In this document: positions 1 through 6,584 of the stretch, in pieces
How positions within the stretch are numbered: the stretch's first letter is position 1
Layout: each line of letters starts with the position of its first letter
Assembly: GCF_000374365.1 (NCBI RefSeq)
Contig: NZ_KB894119.1
Coordinates: forward strand, 1 to 64,000
Origin: Bacteroides gallinarum DSM 18171 = JCM 13658
Lineage (GTDB): Bacteria; Bacteroidota; Bacteroidia; Bacteroidales; Bacteroidaceae
Length of the DNA: 64,000 nt
Direction of reading: 5' to 3'
Translations under genes and position numbers: made by a program
The notes under the pieces: generated by a model
The model's input: only the letters and a program-made list of their open reading frames with translations
What the model was told of the DNA's origin: nothing
Database searches by the model: none

Positions 1-128
1 GGAAGAGACTCCCATTTCAGATAACCGCTCAGGTGATTGCGGTATTGACGTTCAAGAAGTTCACCGTCCACACCGAACAGGCTCCCCAGCAGCTTACAAC
101 TGACAGGAAGCGTATCAATATAATTCTT
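1..128 (-). CDS. ISAon1-type transposase, N-terminal fragment (runs off left edge)
   Basis: The minus strand carries an open frame leaving the window at base 1, in a different frame from the small ORF just upstream. It reads IDTLPVSCKLLG, then LFGVDGELLERQYRNH and LSGYLKWE, which I recognise as the start of the main transposase of ISAon1-type elements of Bacteroidales. The frame opens after a TAA at 131-129 and has no ATG at its beginning. Relative to the upstream ORF it lies in the +1 frame, so it would need a frameshift, a non-ATG start or an internal start. Only about 40 codons are visible; the catalytic domain lies outside the window. The family assignment is from memory of the sequence type, not from a search. 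Confidence 0.6.
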
Positions 129-456
129 TTAAAAAAGACGCAAATTCATGCGTCATACGGCTGCCTTCCGCCACCAGTTTCCAATTACGGCTTACGTAAC
201 GCCCCTCGTCTTTCAAAATCCAACGGCGACGGCGGATATTCAGGAAAAGATGCTTGCCACGGACGGGGAAGTCCTGAACCACCACAGGAGCGTAGAAGCC
301 TTTGCTTTCCACTTTGACATTCGAATACTCACCGGGAAGCTCATTTTTCTCTTCCAGGTAAATCACGATTTCACTACTGCTTTCCTTTACATCGGAAATG
401 TTGAAATAATCCAATATCCCTTCGGGAAGAAGGAGACGATAACCGTTAGCTTCCAT
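115..456 (-). CDS. ISAon1-type transposase N-terminal region protein
   Basis: This 113-residue protein matches the small first ORF that precedes the transposase in ISAon1-type insertion sequences. It starts MEANGYRLLLPEGILDYF and ends FASFLKELY. The middle is basic (LNIRRRRWILKDEGRYVSR), and the region probably contributes to DNA binding or to an N-terminal zinc-free domain of the transposase; that role is inference. The stop codon at 117-115 overlaps the beginning of the main transposase frame, as expected for two-ORF insertion sequences. The run of T and A just before the stop could help ribosomal slippage, but the next frame is +1, not -1. The element's right end should lie between 456 and about 590. 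Confidence 0.7.
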   Translation of the reverse strand: MEANGYRLLLPEGILDYFNISDVKESSSEIVIYLEEKNELPGEYSNVKVESKGFYAPVVVQDFPVRGKHLFLNIRRRRWILKDEGRYVSRNWKLVAEGSRMTHEFASFLKELY

Positions 457-513
457 AATTACTGTGCTGTTGTTGCAGGCAAAGATAAGATTTTATCAGA
501 TATACTCCTCAGA

Positions 514-588
514 TTTTTACGTTGACCCGATTAATCAGAGGGTACATGTAAACCAAGATGTAAACCGGGAAAAGAGTCAACGTAAAAA
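514..588. repeat. 13-bp perfect inverted repeat near the IS right end
   Basis: TTTTTACGTTGAC at 514-526 and its exact reverse complement at 576-588 flank a 49-base spacer. They lie just outside the small IS ORF (start at 456). They may be terminal or subterminal transposase-binding sites of the insertion sequence, or the end of the element plus a target-site structure. The other end of the element is not in the window, so the boundary and target duplication cannot be set. Confidence 0.55.
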
Positions 589-829
589 CCGGGATGATTA
601 CTCGCTTTATGCATAGCCTGAACAGAAAGAAAATATTCGTCCATACCGTCTGTGTAAAACATTTATTCTGTATTTACAATATATCTTATTTACTATGAAA
701 ACAGTAAAAGAACAGAGTTATGATTTATGAGTAAAAAAACGTAAGAAGCGATAGCTATCACCCTTATGATTCGAAGTTCGGTAAATTCAATATAGCCACG
801 ATAATAGTAACAATTTCTTCACATTTATT

Positions 830-837
830 TATCTTTA
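830..837 (+). promoter_or_regulatory. -7-like promoter element upstream of the small RNA
   Basis: TATCTTTA resembles the Bacteroides -7 consensus TAnnTTTG with one mismatch. It ends two bases before the first stem of the structured RNA at 839, so transcription would start at about the first stem base. Confidence 0.45.
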
Positions 838-838
838 G

Positions 839-923
839 GCGTGAGAATTGTTGCCTATTAGGTCTACGGCTTGCCAGAGCCCCGAATACTGAATAGACAT
901 AACACAAGCCCTCACGCTTTTTT
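839..923 (+). ncRNA. Structured small RNA with intrinsic terminator, possibly 6S-like
   Basis: A closing stem GCGTGAG (839-845) pairs with CTCACGC (911-917) and is followed at once by six Ts. Inside, GGTCTA pairs with TAGAC(A/C) around a further hairpin (GGCT...AGCC). Two unpaired stretches of about 11-15 bases separate the closing and inner stems. The shape is one long irregular hairpin with a central bubble, as in 6S RNA, which binds RNA polymerase; a Bacteroidales 6S-type RNA (Bacteroidales-1 motif) is known. I assign this by shape and position only. The region was open to reading as an N-terminal extension of the following membrane protein, but the terminator and the promoter at 982 argue against that. 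Confidence 0.5.
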
Positions 924-981
924 AAGACCTCGACCGATAAATAAAACCGGACTTCAAAGAATTCCCATTCTTAATATTCAC

Positions 982-989
982 TATCTTTG
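982..989 (+). promoter_or_regulatory. -7 element TATCTTTG for the YitT-like gene
   Basis: An exact TAnnTTTG match lies 22 bases before the ATG at 1012. It fixes the gene start downstream of 990 and excludes the longer reading frame from 871. Confidence 0.7.
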
Positions 990-1011
990 CCCGCAAATTA
1001 AAAATGTCAGA

Positions 1012-1920
1012 ATGAAAACAAATGATAAAATGAGAACGATTGTGCCAATTCCTTCCCGGCAGAATGTGTTTCGTGAAATGCGGGATTATTTGATGATTGC
1101 CTTAGGCATGATTATGTACGGTATCGGGTGGACGGTATTCCTGCTCCCCAATGACATTACCACAGGCGGTGTACCAGGTATCGCCTCACTGGTATATTTC
1201 GCAACGGGGCTACCGGTACAATATGTTTATTTCGGTATCAACTTCCTGCTGTTGCTGCTTGCTATCCGCATCTTAGGCTGGAAATTCAGTATCAAGACAA
1301 TTTTCGCTGTCTTTACCCTGACCTTCTTCCTGTCTGTTATCCAGCAACTGGCGGCCGGCGTCCAACTGCTGCACGACCAGCCTTTTATGGCATGCGTTAT
1401 CGGTGCATCCTTCTGCGGAGGTGGTATCGGTATCGCCTTTTCCTCGAACGGAAGCACGGGCGGAACAGACATCATCGCCGCTATCATCAATAAATACAGG
1501 GATATCACATTGGGACGGGTAATGCTGATTTGCGACCTCATTATCATCTCCTCCAGTTATTTCGTGCTGAAAGACTGGGAAAAGGTAGTGTACGGTTATG
1601 TCACGTTATACATTTGCAGCTTCGTATTAGACCAGGTGGTGAATAGCGCACGCCAATCCGTACAGTTCTTCATCATCAGCGAGAAGTACGAAGAGATAGC
1701 CAAGCATATCAACGTATATCCGCACCGGGGCGCAACGGTAATCAATGCCTCGGGCTTCTATACCGGCAAGGAGATAAAGATGCTGTTTGTCCTTGCCAAG
1801 AAACGGGAATCGACCATTATCTTCCGGTTGATAAAAGACATAGACCCGAATGCCTTCGTATCGCAAAGCCAGGTAATCGGAGTGTATGGGGAAGGATTCG
1901 ACAAGATTAAGGTGAAGTAA
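1012..1920 (+). CDS. YitT family membrane protein (DUF161/DUF2179)
   Basis: This is a 302-residue integral membrane protein. The N-terminal two thirds hold five or six hydrophobic helices with the family's Gly-rich segments (LPNDITTGGVPGIASL; GIAFSSNGSTGGTDI). The last ~90 residues form the soluble DUF2179 domain (ATVINASGFYTGKEIKMLF to the end). YitT-family proteins are common in Firmicutes and Bacteroidetes; their transported substrate, if any, is unknown. The start at 1012 was chosen because a promoter lies at 982-989 and a structured RNA with terminator ends at 923; the frame is open back to 871 but those residues look non-protein-like. It is transcribed convergently with the next gene. 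Confidence 0.85.
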   Translation: MKTNDKMRTIVPIPSRQNVFREMRDYLMIALGMIMYGIGWTVFLLPNDITTGGVPGIASLVYFATGLPVQYVYFGINFLLLLLAIRILGWKFSIKTIFAVFTLTFFLSVIQQLAAGVQLLHDQPFMACVIGASFCGGGIGIAFSSNGSTGGTDIIAAIINKYRDITLGRVMLICDLIIISSSYFVLKDWEKVVYGYVTLYICSFVLDQVVNSARQSVQFFIISEKYEEIAKHINVYPHRGATVINASGFYTGKEIKMLFVLAKKRESTIIFRLIKDIDPNAFVSQSQVIGVYGEGFDKIKVK

Positions 1921-1928
1921 GGCTCAAT

Positions 1929-1960
1929 GAAATTGCCGGTTCAACTCACCGGACAATTTC
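1929..1960. terminator. Hairpin between convergent genes
   Basis: GAAATTG-CCGGT and ACCGG-A-CAATTTC form a 12-bp stem with a 7-base loop and one bulge between the plus-strand YitT-like gene and the minus-strand DUF3256 gene. It lacks a strong T tract on either side but is well placed to serve both. Confidence 0.55.
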
Positions 1961-1981
1961 CGCTGCTTTAGTCACTCTAAT

Positions 1982-2632
1982 TCATTCGGAGCGAACGAAC
2001 TTTCCTTCTTTCCAGACATAACTTACAGGATGGCGGAGAAACGGTTTCAGCTTTTCCGCCGCTTCTTTTTCCATATAATCGGGAGTAGTAAAAGTAAAGA
2101 TAAGTGTGGCATCTCCGGCTGAAAGGTCGGCTTTCATCAAGAGCATATCCGCCTGAAGGCGGGCATCCTGGTAGCGGTACACATCTGTCGTATCGGAAGC
2201 GGGTGCAATGAAGTCGTCCATAGCGGGAAGTGCCGGCAGATAGGATGAGGACGGTAATTTCTTCCAATCGGAGGTATAGAAGTCGATATGGCTGTCGCAA
2301 GCCGGAGCACATACGGTAGCAACGGTACAGATAAGCCGGGTAGTGTCGTTCACGGCCAACAGTTTCATCTGCCAGGAGCTTTGGGGTGCTACCTGTACAC
2401 GGATATAATCGGAGGTAAGCTCCGTCATTTCCGACTTTCCACCCAAACGGTTGGTTACCTCGGCTTTCATCTTGCTCTCCAGGAAGTCGATGAAGTCGGC
2501 ACGGTTTACAGCCGTGAGCAGCGGGCTCAGGGAATCGGGCATACTGGTAAAACACGCCTTTGCCGATTGCGCCGGCAAAGAACCGGCTCCCATACATATT
2601 ACGAACAAAAAGACTACCAACTTCTTCATCAT
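1982..2632 (-). CDS. DUF3256 family secreted protein
   Basis: The 216-residue product starts with a signal peptide (MMKKLVVFLFVICMGAGSLPAQS) and matches the Bacteroidales-specific DUF3256 family in length and pattern: a conserved MPDSL..LLT..NR.D.IDFLE segment, then VQVAPQSSWQMKLL and a C-terminal VWKEGKFV. It is presumably periplasmic. No catalytic motif is apparent and the function is unknown. It is the last of four minus-strand genes (truA, transporter, fRMsr, this one) with gaps of 91, 16 and 55 bases, so it may be cotranscribed with them. Confidence 0.8.
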   Translation of the reverse strand: MMKKLVVFLFVICMGAGSLPAQSAKACFTSMPDSLSPLLTAVNRADFIDFLESKMKAEVTNRLGGKSEMTELTSDYIRVQVAPQSSWQMKLLAVNDTTRLICTVATVCAPACDSHIDFYTSDWKKLPSSSYLPALPAMDDFIAPASDTTDVYRYQDARLQADMLLMKADLSAGDATLIFTFTTPDYMEKEAAEKLKPFLRHPVSYVWKEGKFVRSE

Positions 2633-2687
2633 ATCATCTTATTATTTTTACCGATACTAATTTTTATATTTTTCCAACCGAAACGCA

Positions 2688-3158
2688 TCATAAGTAAGAG
2701 CACAGCTCTCGCAGGAAATGTGCGTCCACATCATCGAAACCGTTCAGACTTTCACTATCCACATCCAGCACACCCCACACTTCTCCCTCCGCACGAAGCA
2801 GCGGAACCACAATCTCCGAACGCGACAGGGAACTGCACGCAATATGTCCCGGAAAGGCATCCACATCCGGAACGACCAGCGTTTCGGCCTTCTCCCATGC
2901 TTTCCCGCAAACGCCCCGTCCTTTCTTTATCCGCGTACAAGCTACCGGACCCTGAAAGGGTGCAAGCACCAATTCTTCTCCCTTCACCAGATAAAAACCT
3001 ACCCAGAAGAAACTGAAAGTCTCTTTCAGTGCCGCCGCAACATTCGCCAGATTGGCGGTGAGGTCGTCCTCGCCTGCAATCAGGCATTTGATTTGCGGGA
3101 GCAGTGTACGGTATTTCTCTTCCTTACTGCCATTACTGATACATAAGTCTTCGGCCAT
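2688..3158 (-). CDS. Free methionine-(R)-sulfoxide reductase (GAF domain)
   Basis: A single-GAF-domain protein of 156 residues, the normal size for fRMsr, which reduces free Met-R-sulfoxide using thioredoxin. The three cysteines used in catalysis and resolution are at 74, 84 and 108 (GPVACTRI, RGVCGKAW, GHIACSSL). Their spacing of 10 and 24 is the same as Cys84/94/118 of the E. coli enzyme. The acidic LDVDSE segment near the C-terminus is also conserved. It sits 16 bases downstream of the transporter gene on the same strand. It probably works in the cytoplasm in repair of oxidised methionine; assignment by motif is strong. Confidence 0.88.
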   Translation of the reverse strand: MAEDLCISNGSKEEKYRTLLPQIKCLIAGEDDLTANLANVAAALKETFSFFWVGFYLVKGEELVLAPFQGPVACTRIKKGRGVCGKAWEKAETLVVPDVDAFPGHIACSSLSRSEIVVPLLRAEGEVWGVLDVDSESLNGFDDVDAHFLRELCSYL

Positions 3159-3174
3159 AATCCGTCAAAAAGCT

Positions 3175-4074
3175 TTATTTGCTGCCCAAATATAGGAAGA
3201 ACATTCCAATCAACACCAAAATAAGGTCTATCGCCTTGCTTTTTAAATTCTTTTCACGGAAGAAAAGGGCGCCGAACAAGAAGGAGACTACCACACTACC
3301 GCGCCGCACCATCGAAACGATAGAAATCATGGAGTCTTCATAGCTCAAGGCGTAGAAATACACGAAGTCCGCCGCACAAAGAAAGACGGAGATACCGATA
3401 ATAGTCCAGTCCCAGCGGAACGGGGTGCTCTCCTTCCGCTTGGGATACCATAGCAACAGGATAATGGGGCACATGATGAATACCTGGTATATATTGTACC
3501 AGGATTGCACTACCATAGGCGGCAGTTGTTTCATCAGATACTTATCGTACAACCCGCTGACAGCTCCCGTTACGGCTGCCAACACAATGAAAAGAATCCA
3601 TTTGTTGTGCTTGAAGTCGATACCTTCCTTCTTACCGGAACGGCTCAGCATAAAGAACGACAGCACCGCCAGCACCACACCTACCCACTGATAAAGATTC
3701 AGCCGCTCGCCGAACACGAGCATGGCGCCTACAAGCACCATGACCGGACGCGTAGCATTAATAGGGCCTACAATGGTGAGCGGCAGGTGCTTCATTCCGA
3801 AATACCCGAATATCCACGAGGAAAGGACTATGAAAGACTTGATGATAATGAACTTATGTACCTCCCACCCCACCGCAGGAACGTCGAACATCGTACCGCC
3901 CAACACCGCAGGAGCGAAAGCCGATATAAGAATAAACGGCAGGAATATCAAACTGGAGAATACCGTGTTCAGGAACAAGACCGGAAGTACGGCATTGTCT
4001 TTGAGCGCCTGTTTCTTGAAGGCATCATAAAATCCCAGCAAGGCTGCCGAGAGAAAGGCTAATAATAACCACAT
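3175..4074 (-). CDS. DMT/EamA family transporter
   Basis: A 299-residue protein with about ten hydrophobic helices arranged as two EamA repeats (residues ~1-140 and ~155-295), the standard drug/metabolite transporter fold. The first helix contains LLGFYDAFKK, and both halves end in a GE(R/K)-containing segment (LVFGERLNLYQW; LFGALFFREKNLKSK). The substrate cannot be read from sequence. The gene lies between truA and the Met-sulfoxide reductase gene on the same strand. Confidence 0.82.
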   Translation of the reverse strand: MWLLLAFLSAALLGFYDAFKKQALKDNAVLPVLFLNTVFSSLIFLPFILISAFAPAVLGGTMFDVPAVGWEVHKFIIIKSFIVLSSWIFGYFGMKHLPLTIVGPINATRPVMVLVGAMLVFGERLNLYQWVGVVLAVLSFFMLSRSGKKEGIDFKHNKWILFIVLAAVTGAVSGLYDKYLMKQLPPMVVQSWYNIYQVFIMCPIILLLWYPKRKESTPFRWDWTIIGISVFLCAADFVYFYALSYEDSMISIVSMVRRGSVVVSFLFGALFFREKNLKSKAIDLILVLIGMFFLYLGSK

Positions 4075-4094
4075 TTGGTCGATTTATGAGTTAT

Positions 4095-4111
4095 GAATTA
4101 TAAGTTATGAA
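4095..4111. repeat. Dispersed 17-bp AT-rich repeat (copy 1)
   Basis: GAATTATAAGTTATGAA here is identical to 48813-48829. Both lie in gaps between genes and are surrounded by further TTATGAATT-like units, as in the AT-rich spacer repeats common in Bacteroides. Confidence 0.6.
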
Positions 4112-4165
4112 TTGGCTATACCATGAGGGAACGTTGCCGACGGCTCACCGCTAATAAGGTAACCG

Positions 4166-4921
4166 CTAACCGCTGATAAAGATTGTTTCGGGGTAAGCAA
4201 CATCTACCAGGAACAATGCATTGCCGGGAACGGATGTTCCTGCACGGCAACGGTCTTTCTGTTCGATAACCCGGCGGAAGCCCTCAACAGAGAGTTTGCC
4301 CCTGCCGACTTCGAGCAATGTACCCACCACGGCACGCACCATATTCCGCAGAAAACGGTCGGCCTGAATGGTAAATACCCAGGTTACGTCGTCCACCTGC
4401 GTCCAGGCAGCATACATTATCTTGCAATTATTTGTTTTGACATCGGTATGCAGCTTGCTGAAACTGGTAAAGTCCGTATATTCGAACAAAGTCTGCGCGG
4501 CTTTGTTCATCCGCTCGAAATCCGGAGTCTGGAACAGACGGCAACGGTATTGGCGGTCGAAAGGTATCTTGGCGGTAGTGACGTAGTACTTGTATGTACG
4601 CGCCGTAGCATCAAAACGTGCATGGGCATCGGGATGCACGGCACGCAGACGGTAAACGGAAATATCCGGAGGGAGCAGGCGGTTCAGCTTGTCCGTCATA
4701 AAGTCCGTATCCAGCGGGGTGTTGCTATCGAAATGCGCCACCATTAAGGAAGCATGTACGCCGGCATCGGTACGCCCCGCACCCACCACCTCCACGTCAC
4801 GGCGCAACAAGGTGGAGAGTGCTTTCATCAGACACTCCTGCACACTCGCACCGTTAGGCTGGATTTGCCAGCCGTGATAGGCTGTACCGTCGTAAGCTAA
4901 ATAGATAAAATATCGTTGCAC
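4166..4921 (-). CDS. truA: tRNA pseudouridine(38-40) synthase TruA
   Basis: TruA isomerises uridines 38-40 in the tRNA anticodon arm. The catalytic Asp lies in [11 protein letters not shown] (Asp52 counting from the GTG start). Other family segments are [13 protein letters not shown] at the N-terminus, [13 protein letters not shown] and [14 protein letters not shown] chose the GTG at 4921-4919 (251 residues) rather than the TTG at 4960. An exact -7 element TACCTTTG occupies 4957-4950 on this strand, so the longer start would lie in the promoter. A GGAAG stretch precedes the GTG. It heads a possible operon with the transporter, fRMsr and DUF3256 genes. Confidence 0.92.
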   Translation of the reverse strand: MQRYFIYLAYDGTAYHGWQIQPNGASVQECLMKALSTLLRRDVEVVGAGRTDAGVHASLMVAHFDSNTPLDTDFMTDKLNRLLPPDISVYRLRAVHPDAHARFDATARTYKYYVTTAKIPFDRQYRCRLFQTPDFERMNKAAQTLFEYTDFTSFSKLHTDVKTNNCKIMYAAWTQVDDVTWVFTIQADRFLRNMVRAVVGTLLEVGRGKLSVEGFRRVIEQKDRCRAGTSVPGNALFLVDVAYPETIFISG

Positions 4922-4949
4922 GTTTCTTTTTACTTCCTGAATTCGGCTG

Positions 4950-4957
4950 CAAAGGTA
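4950..4957 (-). promoter_or_regulatory. -7 element TACCTTTG for truA
   Basis: Exact TAnnTTTG on the minus strand, 28 bases upstream of the GTG start. It decides the truA start codon. Confidence 0.7.
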
Positions 4958-5011
4958 CAAAAAGGCAGGAAAAAAGCAGCAAACTCTTCCGGTTGTTCTG
5001 ACGGATTACAT

Positions 5012-5019
5012 TATCTTTG
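5012..5019 (+). promoter_or_regulatory. -7 element TATCTTTG for the DUF5715 gene
   Basis: Exact match 50 bases upstream of the ATG at 5070, divergent from the truA promoter. The leader it would produce contains the dispersed ACAGATT-type repeat at 5031-5062. Confidence 0.7.
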
Positions 5020-5030
5020 CGGAGTTTTTT

Positions 5031-5062
5031 ACCACAAATAACACAGATTTACACTGATTAGA
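5031..5062. repeat. Dispersed ACCACA...ACACAGATTTACACTGATT element
   Basis: One of three related intergenic sequences in the window (others at 20345-20378 and 55101-55133). Each consists of an ACC(A/G)CA start followed by spaced ACACAGATT-like units. It lies in the 5' leader of the next gene. Confidence 0.55.
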
Positions 5063-5069
5063 AGCAATT

Positions 5070-5750
5070 ATGTATAGCAAAAGCCGTTTTATCGCTCTGT
5101 TTTTACTGGTGAGTACAGCGATGACCTGCTGCCTGGCAGGATGCAAAAAGAAAGATATGTCCCTCAAACTGAACGAACCCCGCAATATACGGGGTGTCAT
5201 CAGCTACAAACGTTCCTTCGGTGACTTGAACGAAACCCACCTGAAAATTGCGCAGGCTATCGGCATCCGTCCGCTGGCAACACGCAAGGAGGCGGAGGCG
5301 ATGAAAGAGAAGTTACGGCATATCGCAACCAATGATTTATATGCGGTGGACTCGCTGACACATTCCATTCCGTACCTTATTCCGGGAGCAGCCTCTTTGC
5401 TCGATACGATAGGCTATAACTTCCTCGACTCTCTGGAAGCCAAAGGGTTGAATCCGAACAAGATTACGGTTACTTCCGTGCTGCGTACGAAAGATGATGT
5501 GAAACGTTTGCGCCGCCGTAATGTCAATGCATCCGCAAATTCCGCCCATTTCTACGGTACTACGTTCGATGTCAGTTGGAAACGCTTTCAAAAGGTAGAA
5601 GATGAGGACGGACGCCCGTTACAGGATGTCAGTGCAGACACCCTGAAACTGGTACTGTCCGAGGTACTGCGCGACTTGAAGAAAGCGGAGAAATGTTACG
5701 TTAAATATGAGCTGAAGCAAGGTTGTTTCCATATTACTACAAGAATGTGA
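5070..5750 (+). CDS. DUF5715 lipoprotein with M15-peptidase-like motif
   Basis: The 226-residue product has a lipoprotein signal (CCLAGC, lipidated Cys25) and belongs to the DUF5715 group. Residues 158-169 read SAHFYGTTFDVS, and His221 lies in GCFHIT. The S-x-H, H-x6-D and late His spacing matches the zinc ligands of M15/LAS D-Ala-D-Ala peptidases such as VanY (His160, Asp167, His221). A preceding TSVLRT (residues 135-140) also fits the family, where an Arg binds substrate. I infer an outer or inner membrane-anchored peptidoglycan-trimming enzyme, but the family is formally uncharacterised. It stands alone between a divergent truA and the repeat region. Confidence 0.75.
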   Translation: MYSKSRFIALFLLVSTAMTCCLAGCKKKDMSLKLNEPRNIRGVISYKRSFGDLNETHLKIAQAIGIRPLATRKEAEAMKEKLRHIATNDLYAVDSLTHSIPYLIPGAASLLDTIGYNFLDSLEAKGLNPNKITVTSVLRTKDDVKRLRRRNVNASANSAHFYGTTFDVSWKRFQKVEDEDGRPLQDVSADTLKLVLSEVLRDLKKAEKCYVKYELKQGCFHITTRM

Positions 5751-5761
5751 AAATGCAAATC

Positions 5762-5985
5762 TGTTAGTATATAATATATTGAGATAATTGGAATATTGAG
5801 AGTATTGGGGTATTGGAATATTGAGATATCAGAATATTGCAAATATTGGAATATTAAGATATTGAAATATTGGAGTATTTGTAATATTGGGATATAGAAC
5901 ATTGAAAATATTGGAATATTAGGATATTGGGATATTGGAGTATTTGTAATATTGGGATATTAGAACATTGGAATATCAACATTAA
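5762..5985. repeat. Degenerate ATATTG(GA) tandem array
   Basis: About 220 bases are made almost entirely of variants of GGAATATTGAGATATTG and GATATTGGAATATTG units, with shared cores GAATATTG, AAATATTG and GATATTGG. The period is irregular, around 8-16 bases. No reading frame, stem pairing or homology to a gene is evident. It begins just after the DUF5715 stop codon. Confidence 0.8.
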
Positions 5986-6039
5986 TATGCAATTTACAAA
6001 AAGAGAACCCAACATACAAACGAAAGCCTAATTTACCTC

Positions 6040-6225
6040 TAAGGCTGAAAGCCTTTCATCTTATAGCCCGGGGTAACACCCCGGGAATATGTGAACAATT
6101 GATATCGCGCCCTGTAAGGGCAAAAGACTCGTATATGTATCTTTTGCCCTTACAGGGCGCAAACATAAAAACATCCATACCCGGGGTGTTACCCCGGGCT
6201 ATAAGATGAAAGCCTTTCAGGCTTA
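6040..6225. repeat. Nested palindromic intergenic element
   Basis: The outer arms (6040-6085 and 6180-6225, 46 bp) are reverse complements with only two differences. The inner arms GCGCCCTGTAAGGGCAAAAGA-type (6107-6127 and 6140-6160, 21 bp) are perfect reverse complements around a 12-base loop. Each arm also contains its own small hairpins with 3-base loops: AGGCT-GAA-AGCCT, CCCGGGGT-AAC-ACCCCGGG and GCCCT-GTA-AGGGC. It encodes no protein. It resembles REP/BIME-like or MITE-like elements, which in Bacteroidetes can be tied to IS200-type (RAYT) transposases; no such gene is present here. Confidence 0.85.
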
Positions 6226-6247
6226 GAAACTACTAAATGAAACCAGT

Positions 6248-6376
6248 ATAAATAAATAAATAAATAAATAAATGAATGAATGAACGAACGAATAAACAAA
6301 TGAATGAATAAACAAATGAATGAATGAACAAATGAATGAATGAACAAATGAATGAATAAATAAATGAACAAATAAA
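6248..6376. repeat. Tetranucleotide tract (TAAA/TGAA)n
   Basis: About 130 bases of 4-bp units, first ATAA x6, then mixed TGAA, CGAA and CAAA units. The unit length makes it prone to slippage. It is not inside a gene: the low-complexity open frame on the minus strand through it is an artefact of the repeat. Confidence 0.85.
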
Positions 6377-6407
6377 ACTGGGGATTGATTATGAACCAGT
6401 TTATGCT

Positions 6408-6415
6408 TATCTTTG
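6408..6415 (+). promoter_or_regulatory. Orphan -7 element TATCTTTG
   Basis: An exact TAnnTTTG match on the plus strand with no plus-strand gene downstream. A transcript would cross the 60-bp repeats and run antisense into the 3' end of nnr. Confidence 0.35.
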
Positions 6416-6428
6416 AAAACAAAATCCA

Positions 6429-6581
6429 GATATAAGAACGCTTACATCTGAATCCCGTTTTCGTTTACACAATATTTTGGACACTGCTGATATAAGAGAA
6501 CTTATAACTGAATCCCGTTTTCATTTACACAAAATTATGAACAGTGCCCGCTTACATTTACACAAAATTTTAGACAGTGCC
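6429..6581. repeat. 60-bp tandem repeat, 2.5 copies
   Basis: Copies at 6429-6488 and 6489-6548 have an exact 60-base period, each starting GATATAAGA and containing GAATCCCGTTTTC and TTTACACAA and ending ACA(C/G)TGC. A third copy at 6549-6581 keeps only its second half. The array abuts the stop codon of nnr at 6585. Confidence 0.8.
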
Positions 6582-6584
6582 TCA

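Noticed and set aside
871..1011. N-terminal extension of the YitT-like gene
   Set aside because: It overlaps a structured RNA with terminator and a -7 promoter; residues do not resemble the family.
6189..6422. Low-complexity minus-strand open frame (many Phe and Ile)
   Set aside because: It is the translation of the tetranucleotide repeat tract.
6429..6581. CRISPR-like repeat array
   Set aside because: The repeats abut without spacers of unique sequence and no cas genes are present; the 15-bp and 21-bp arrays were rejected for the same reason.
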